A stretch of 8,378 nucleotides of DNA from Clostridia bacterium (GTDB lineage: Bacteria; Bacillota; Clostridia; Oscillospirales; CAG-272): the NCBI GenBank assembly GCA_017559555.1, contig JAFYRH010000152.1, positions 1 through 8,378 on the forward strand, given 5' to 3'. Positions 6,506 through 8,378 of the stretch are shown here, piece after piece. Under the pieces are notes generated by a model. It was not told where the DNA came from, made no database searches, and saw only the letters and a program-made list of their open reading frames with translations. The position numbers were made by a program, and so were the translations under genes. Every line of letters starts with the position of its first letter. Position 1 is the stretch's first letter.

Positions 6506-6664
6506 TTAGCGGCACCTCCCATATAAAAATTTATTTGACGTCCACAGAGTGAACGTCTGTGTACCTCCCTCTGCGCGGGGAACAGTCAATCCCTTTCGGG
6601 TGGCACTATGACTGCCGAATTGCACGAAAAATTGCGCACAACAAAAAAGCCCTTGGGCAGAGGT
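6506..6664 (-). promoter_or_regulatory. Structured 5' leader of the rpmG operon
   Basis: From the predicted start near 6664 to the rpmG ATG there are about 160 nt with no reading frame. In the minus-strand RNA, CAGUCA (6614-6609) pairs with UGACUG (6588-6583) and encloses a CCC-GAAA-GGG tetraloop hairpin (6600-6591). CACAGA (6561-6556) pairs with UCUGUG (6548-6543) around a 7-nt loop. Two alternatives compete with these: GGCA/UGCC (6616-6613/6605-6602) and GACGU/ACGUC (6557-6553/6541-6537). Alternative pairings are typical of regulated leaders, but no known riboswitch or ribosomal-protein leader was recognised. Confidence 0.45.
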
Positions 6665-6709
6665 AGTGACATTATATCACAAATGCCTCTGCTTGTCAAG
6701 AGCTTTTTG
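6643..6709 (-). terminator. Long imperfect palindrome, probable terminator of the YeiH-family gene
   Basis: Arms 6644-6655 and 6697-6708 pair over 12 positions; the one mismatch is a G·U pair in minus-strand RNA. Arms 6657-6663 and 6686-6692 (GCAGAGG/CCTCTGC) pair over 7, and inside them GTGA/TCAC (6666-6669/6677-6680) pair again. Minus-strand RNA arriving from the transporter gene would end this stem in six U (complement of 6643-6648). The gap between the two main stems is one base on one side and four on the other. The rpmG promoter is inside the structure. On the plus strand it would also end in T5, but no gene needs it there. Confidence 0.6.
6671..6699 (-). promoter_or_regulatory. Strong sigma-A promoter of rpmG-secE-nusG-rplK-rplA
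   Basis: On the minus strand TTGACA (6699-6694), 17 nt and TATAAT (6676-6671) match consensus exactly, and TGA directly before the -10 makes it an extended -10 as well. Upstream (6704-6749) are five A tracts spaced roughly one helical turn apart, suited to UP-element binding or DNA curvature. Initiation is expected near 6664. Confidence 0.9.
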
Positions 6710-6756
6710 CATATTTTTTTGTGTTTTTTTGAAACTTTTTTGACTTTTTCCAACCT

Positions 6757-6778
6757 TATATATATACGCGTGCGCGCG
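6757..6778. other. 22-bp alternating pyrimidine-purine tract
   Basis: Five TA steps run directly into CG/TG steps without interruption from 6757 to 6778, just after the stop of the YeiH-family gene. Such tracts can adopt left-handed or extruded conformations under negative supercoiling. No function is evident. Confidence 0.6.
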
Positions 6779-6790
6779 AAGGATGTAAAA

Positions 6791-7819
6791 TCACATCAAA
6801 CCCATCAACCAAATTACGCCAAGAGCGGTCAGGGTGACGAGAGTATCAATGGTAACACCGTAGAACATCGGGGCAAGCCCTGCTTTTTTAAAGTCGGTGA
6901 TGCTCGTGCCGAGACCGATAGCCGCGAGAGCAGAAACCATCAGGAATTTGCTTGTACTTTTCATTACTCCGGACACTGCTGCGGGAATCCAACCGATGCT
7001 ATTGATAATAGCAAGCGCCAAGAATCCGCAAATGAACCAAGGAATGATCTTTACAATGTTGACTTTCTTTCCCTCAACAGAAGCCGCTTGAAGCTCCTTT
7101 TGCTTCATACGTGTGCCAACAAAGGCGAAAACGAGAACGGTGGGAATGATAGCAATGGTGCGTGTCAGCTTTACCATTGTAGCAAAGTCACCGGCAATTT
7201 CGGAGAAGGCATATCCCGATGCCACAACGCTTGCGGTATCGTTAACGGACGTACCTGCCCAAATGCCGTAGGCGATGTCAGTCATTCCAAGCGCCTTACC
7301 CATCAAGGGGTAGAGCGCGATCATGACCATATCAAAAAGGAAGGTAGAGGACATTGCAAAGGCGATATCCTTGTCGTCGGCATCGATGACGGGAGCGATC
7401 GCCGCAACGGCAGAACCGCCGCAAATGCCTGTTCCTGCGGAGATCAGGTTGCCAAGCTTCCAATTGATTTTAAAGATCTTGCGAACAAAATAACCGCCGC
7501 CAAAGCACATCAGGAAGGTGAAGATCATAACGAAGAAGGTCATTTTGCCAACTTCCATAATGACTTTTACCGAGAGGGAAGCTCCCAAAAGGATGATGGC
7601 AACCTTTAAAATCTTTTTGGAAACGAATTTGAGAGCAGGCTTGATCCACGCGGGATGGAAGAAGCTGTTGATGATGGTGCCCGAAAAAAGGGCGATGATA
7701 GATGCGCCAAGAAGTCCACCGGGAATCAATTCTTCCATCAGAACCGAAAAGCCTGCAACTGCCGCGCAAATGGCAAGACCGAGGGCGAAAAGGGCGCGAT
7801 CCTTTGTTTTGGTGTTCAT
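6791..7819 (-). CDS. YeiH/UPF0324 family putative transporter
   Basis: This 342-residue polytopic membrane protein belongs to the UPF0324 (YeiH, Cons_hypoth698) family, often named putative sulfate exporter although the substrate is generally unproven. About nine to ten hydrophobic segments are spread from residue 9 to 342. Family motifs are AGTGICGGSAVAAIAPVID (128-146), GTSVNDTASVVASG (189-202) and KLTR (217-220); the GICGGSA and GTSVND segments resemble the paired re-entrant motifs of secondary transporters. The start at 7819 has GGAGG 4 nt upstream. The frame is open back to 7957, but that extension would run through the promoter and lacks a ribosome binding site. It is a single-gene unit with its own promoter; the only candidate terminator is the palindrome at 6643-6709. 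No LysR-type regulator or sulfur gene is adjacent, so the substrate cannot be inferred from context. Confidence 0.9.
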   Translation of the reverse strand: MNTKTKDRALFALGLAICAAVAGFSVLMEELIPGGLLGASIIALFSGTIINSFFHPAWIKPALKFVSKKILKVAIILLGASLSVKVIMEVGKMTFFVMIFTFLMCFGGGYFVRKIFKINWKLGNLISAGTGICGGSAVAAIAPVIDADDKDIAFAMSSTFLFDMVMIALYPLMGKALGMTDIAYGIWAGTSVNDTASVVASGYAFSEIAGDFATMVKLTRTIAIIPTVLVFAFVGTRMKQKELQAASVEGKKVNIVKIIPWFICGFLALAIINSIGWIPAAVSGVMKSTSKFLMVSALAAIGLGTSITDFKKAGLAPMFYGVTIDTLVTLTALGVIWLMGLM

Positions 7820-7856
7820 AAAACCTCCAAGGTGTAGAACTGTAATGTCGTAGGGT

Positions 7857-7885
7857 ATTATAACATGAATAGGATGGGGTGTCAA
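7857..7885 (-). promoter_or_regulatory. Consensus sigma-A promoter of the YeiH-family gene
   Basis: On the minus strand TTGACA (7885-7880), a 17-nt spacer and TATAAT (7862-7857) are all consensus, with TGT before the -10 giving an extended -10. The predicted start near 7850 leaves a leader of about 31 nt, room only for the ribosome binding site. Confidence 0.88.
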
Positions 7886-7918
7886 GTGAAATATTGCTCC
7901 CTTTGGTCGCAACGTGAA

Positions 7919-7992
7919 ATGAAATCCGCCTTCCATATCCACGCGAAGCGATTTCATCCACGCAAGTGGATTTATTCCGCAAAGGCGGATTT
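7919..7992. repeat. Nested small-hairpin repeat block
   Basis: An outer 11-bp inverted repeat, AAATCCGCCTT (7922-7932) and AAGGCGGATTT (7982-7992), encloses several hairpins. ATCCAC-GCAA-GTGGAT lies at 7956-7971, TCCGC-AAAG-GCGGA at 7976-7989 and CGC-GAA-GCG at 7942-7950. ATGAAAT (7919-7925) also pairs with ATTTCAT (7951-7957). A near-direct repeat, ATCCACGC(G)AAG, occurs at 7937-7948 and 7956-7966. Units separated by ATTTCAT/ATTTATT resemble modular intergenic repeats scattered through Clostridia genomes. It lies between the YeiH promoter and the tRNA terminator and encodes no plausible protein. Confidence 0.65.
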
Positions 7993-7996
7993 AGTT

Positions 7997-8028
7997 AAAA
8001 AAGCACTTGCTTTCGCAAGTGCTTTTTT
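7997..8028. terminator. Intrinsic terminator after tRNA-Tyr
   Basis: GCACTTGC (8003-8010) and GCAAGTGC (8015-8022) pair perfectly around a 4-nt loop (GAAA on the minus strand), flanked by A6 (7997-8002) and T6 (8023-8028). On the minus strand the hairpin starts directly after the tRNA-Tyr CCA; the final A of CCA is the first base of the A tract. It is symmetrical, so it could also stop plus-strand transcription. Confidence 0.93.
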
Positions 8029-8112
8029 GGTGGGGGATGGTGGATTCGGACCACCGAAGTCAGTGACAACAGATTTACAGTCTGCCCCCTTTGGCCGCTC
8101 GGGAAATCCCCC
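8028..8112 (-). tRNA. tRNA-Tyr (anticodon GUA)
   Basis: The 85-nt gene includes an encoded CCA end. The acceptor stem pairs GGGGGAT (8112-8106) with ATCCCCC (8038-8032). The anticodon stem GCAGA/UCUGU closes loop CUGUAAA, with GUA at 8078-8076. A long variable arm, as expected for bacterial tRNA-Tyr, precedes a GGTGG/CCACC T stem with a TCCGAAT loop. It is the second gene of a two-tRNA unit. Confidence 0.97.
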
Positions 8113-8118
8113 ATATTT

Positions 8119-8138
8119 TGGGTCACGATTGTGACCCA
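8119..8138 (-). other. Perfect hairpin in the tRNA-Thr/tRNA-Tyr spacer
   Basis: TGGGTCAC (8119-8126) and GTGACCCA (8131-8138) form an 8-bp stem with a 4-nt loop, filling 20 of the 27 nt between the two tRNAs. No T tract follows on the minus strand, so it should not terminate. It may present the precursor to processing RNases; this is inference. Confidence 0.6.
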
Positions 8139-8139
8139 T

Positions 8140-8214
8140 TGGAGCTGGTGATCGGAGTCGAACCAACAACCTGCTGATTACAAATCAGCTGCTCTGCCAT
8201 TGAGCCACACCAGC
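8140..8214 (-). tRNA. tRNA-Thr (anticodon UGU)
   Basis: The 75-nt gene includes an encoded CCA end. The acceptor stem pairs GCTGGTG (8214-8208) with CACCAGC (8150-8144), with discriminator T. The anticodon stem GCUGA/UCAGC closes loop UUUGUAA, with UGU at 8182-8180. The D arm (GGCTCAATGGCAGAGC) and T loop (TTCGACT) are standard; the T stem GTTGG/CCGAT contains two G·U pairs. Confidence 0.97.
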
Positions 8215-8224
8215 GAATGTTCAT

Positions 8225-8249
8225 TTGCGAACCGAATTCGCTTTCGCAA
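8225..8249 (-). other. Hairpin in the 5' leader of the tRNA unit
   Basis: TTGCGAA (8225-8231) and TTCGCAA (8243-8249) pair perfectly; the loop contains the palindrome CGAATTCG (8233-8240). It begins at the predicted transcription start, about 10 nt before tRNA-Thr. It would be removed by RNase P with the leader. Confidence 0.5.
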
Positions 8250-8256
8250 CGGGAAT

Positions 8257-8285
8257 ATTATATCACAAGACTTTGGGTTTGTCAA
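8257..8285 (-). promoter_or_regulatory. Consensus sigma-A promoter of the tRNA unit
   Basis: On the minus strand TTGACA (8285-8280), a 17-nt spacer and TATAAT (8262-8257) are all consensus, with TGA giving an extended -10. A/T-rich DNA upstream (8289-8317) could act as an UP element. A 7-bp inverted repeat AAGACTT/AAGTCTT (8267-8273/8284-8290) overlaps the spacer and -35. Confidence 0.88.
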
Positions 8286-8334
8286 GTCTTTTTTGAAAAA
8301 TATTTTATTTTATTTTTGCGACAAAATCGATTTC

Positions 8335-8363
8335 TTGACATTTTCACCTTTTTATGATAAAAT
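8335..8363 (+). promoter_or_regulatory. Plus-strand promoter at the right edge
   Basis: TTGACA (8335-8340), a 17-nt spacer and TAAAAT (8358-8363), with TGA at 8355-8357 as an extended -10, match consensus at 11 of 12 hexamer positions. It is divergent from the tRNA promoter about 50 nt away and should drive a gene beyond 8378. Confidence 0.8.
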
Positions 8364-8378
8364 AAAGGCAAAGAGAGG

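Noticed and set aside
7820..7957. Longer start for the YeiH-family protein
   Set aside because: The extra 46 codons run through the -10 and -35 boxes and lack a ribosome binding site, and the family N terminus matches the start at 7819.

Overview
The window reads as a stretch of chromosomal backbone from an anaerobic Gram-positive bacterium of the Bacillota, most likely class Clostridia. The basis is the gene order rpmG-secE-nusG-rplK-rplA, the compact ACT-domain SerA next to SerC, a YitT-family membrane protein, strong GGAGG-type ribosome binding sites, encoded CCA ends on the tRNAs, A/T-rich intergenic DNA, and mosaic palindromic repeats of a kind common in gut Clostridia genomes. No phage, plasmid, insertion sequence or CRISPR array is visible.

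Layout from left to right. Positions 1-210 hold a small cluster of palindromic intergenic repeats. A 66-residue single-pass membrane protein of unknown function follows on the plus strand (319-519). A minus-strand serine operon comes next: serC (2950-1859) then serA (1827-679), with a consensus promoter at 3049-3021 and an intrinsic terminator at 663-634. It makes two of the three enzymes of the phosphorylated serine pathway; serB is not here. Divergent from serC is a YitT-family gene (3157-4056). It ends in a bidirectional terminator (4055-4087) shared with the convergent ribosomal operon.

The core is a minus-strand translation/transcription/secretion operon running from about 6664 down to 4106: rpmG (L33), secE, nusG, rplK (L11), rplA (L1). 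It has a very strong promoter (6699-6671), a long structured leader, and, between nusG and rplK, an RNA element shaped like the L1-binding site known to give L1 feedback control of the L11-L1 unit. The operon stops after rplA; rplJ and rplL, which usually follow, are absent. SecE is unusual: the conserved translocase domain is preceded by a cleavable-looking signal peptide, a short His/Asp/Glu-rich segment and an extra membrane helix.

Upstream, also on the minus strand, lies a YeiH/UPF0324-family transporter gene (7819-6791) with its own consensus promoter. Its only visible terminator is a long imperfect palindrome (6643-6709) that contains the rpmG promoter within its loop and upstream arm. 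Farther right are a block of nested small hairpins (7919-7992), a tRNA-Thr(UGU)-tRNA-Tyr(GUA) transcription unit with its own promoter and terminator, and a plus-strand promoter at the right edge pointing to a gene outside the window.

No wholly new system could be shown. The observations most worth following are the SecE N-terminal extension, the promoter nested in a terminator before rpmG, the structured rpmG leader, and the L1 autoregulatory element.
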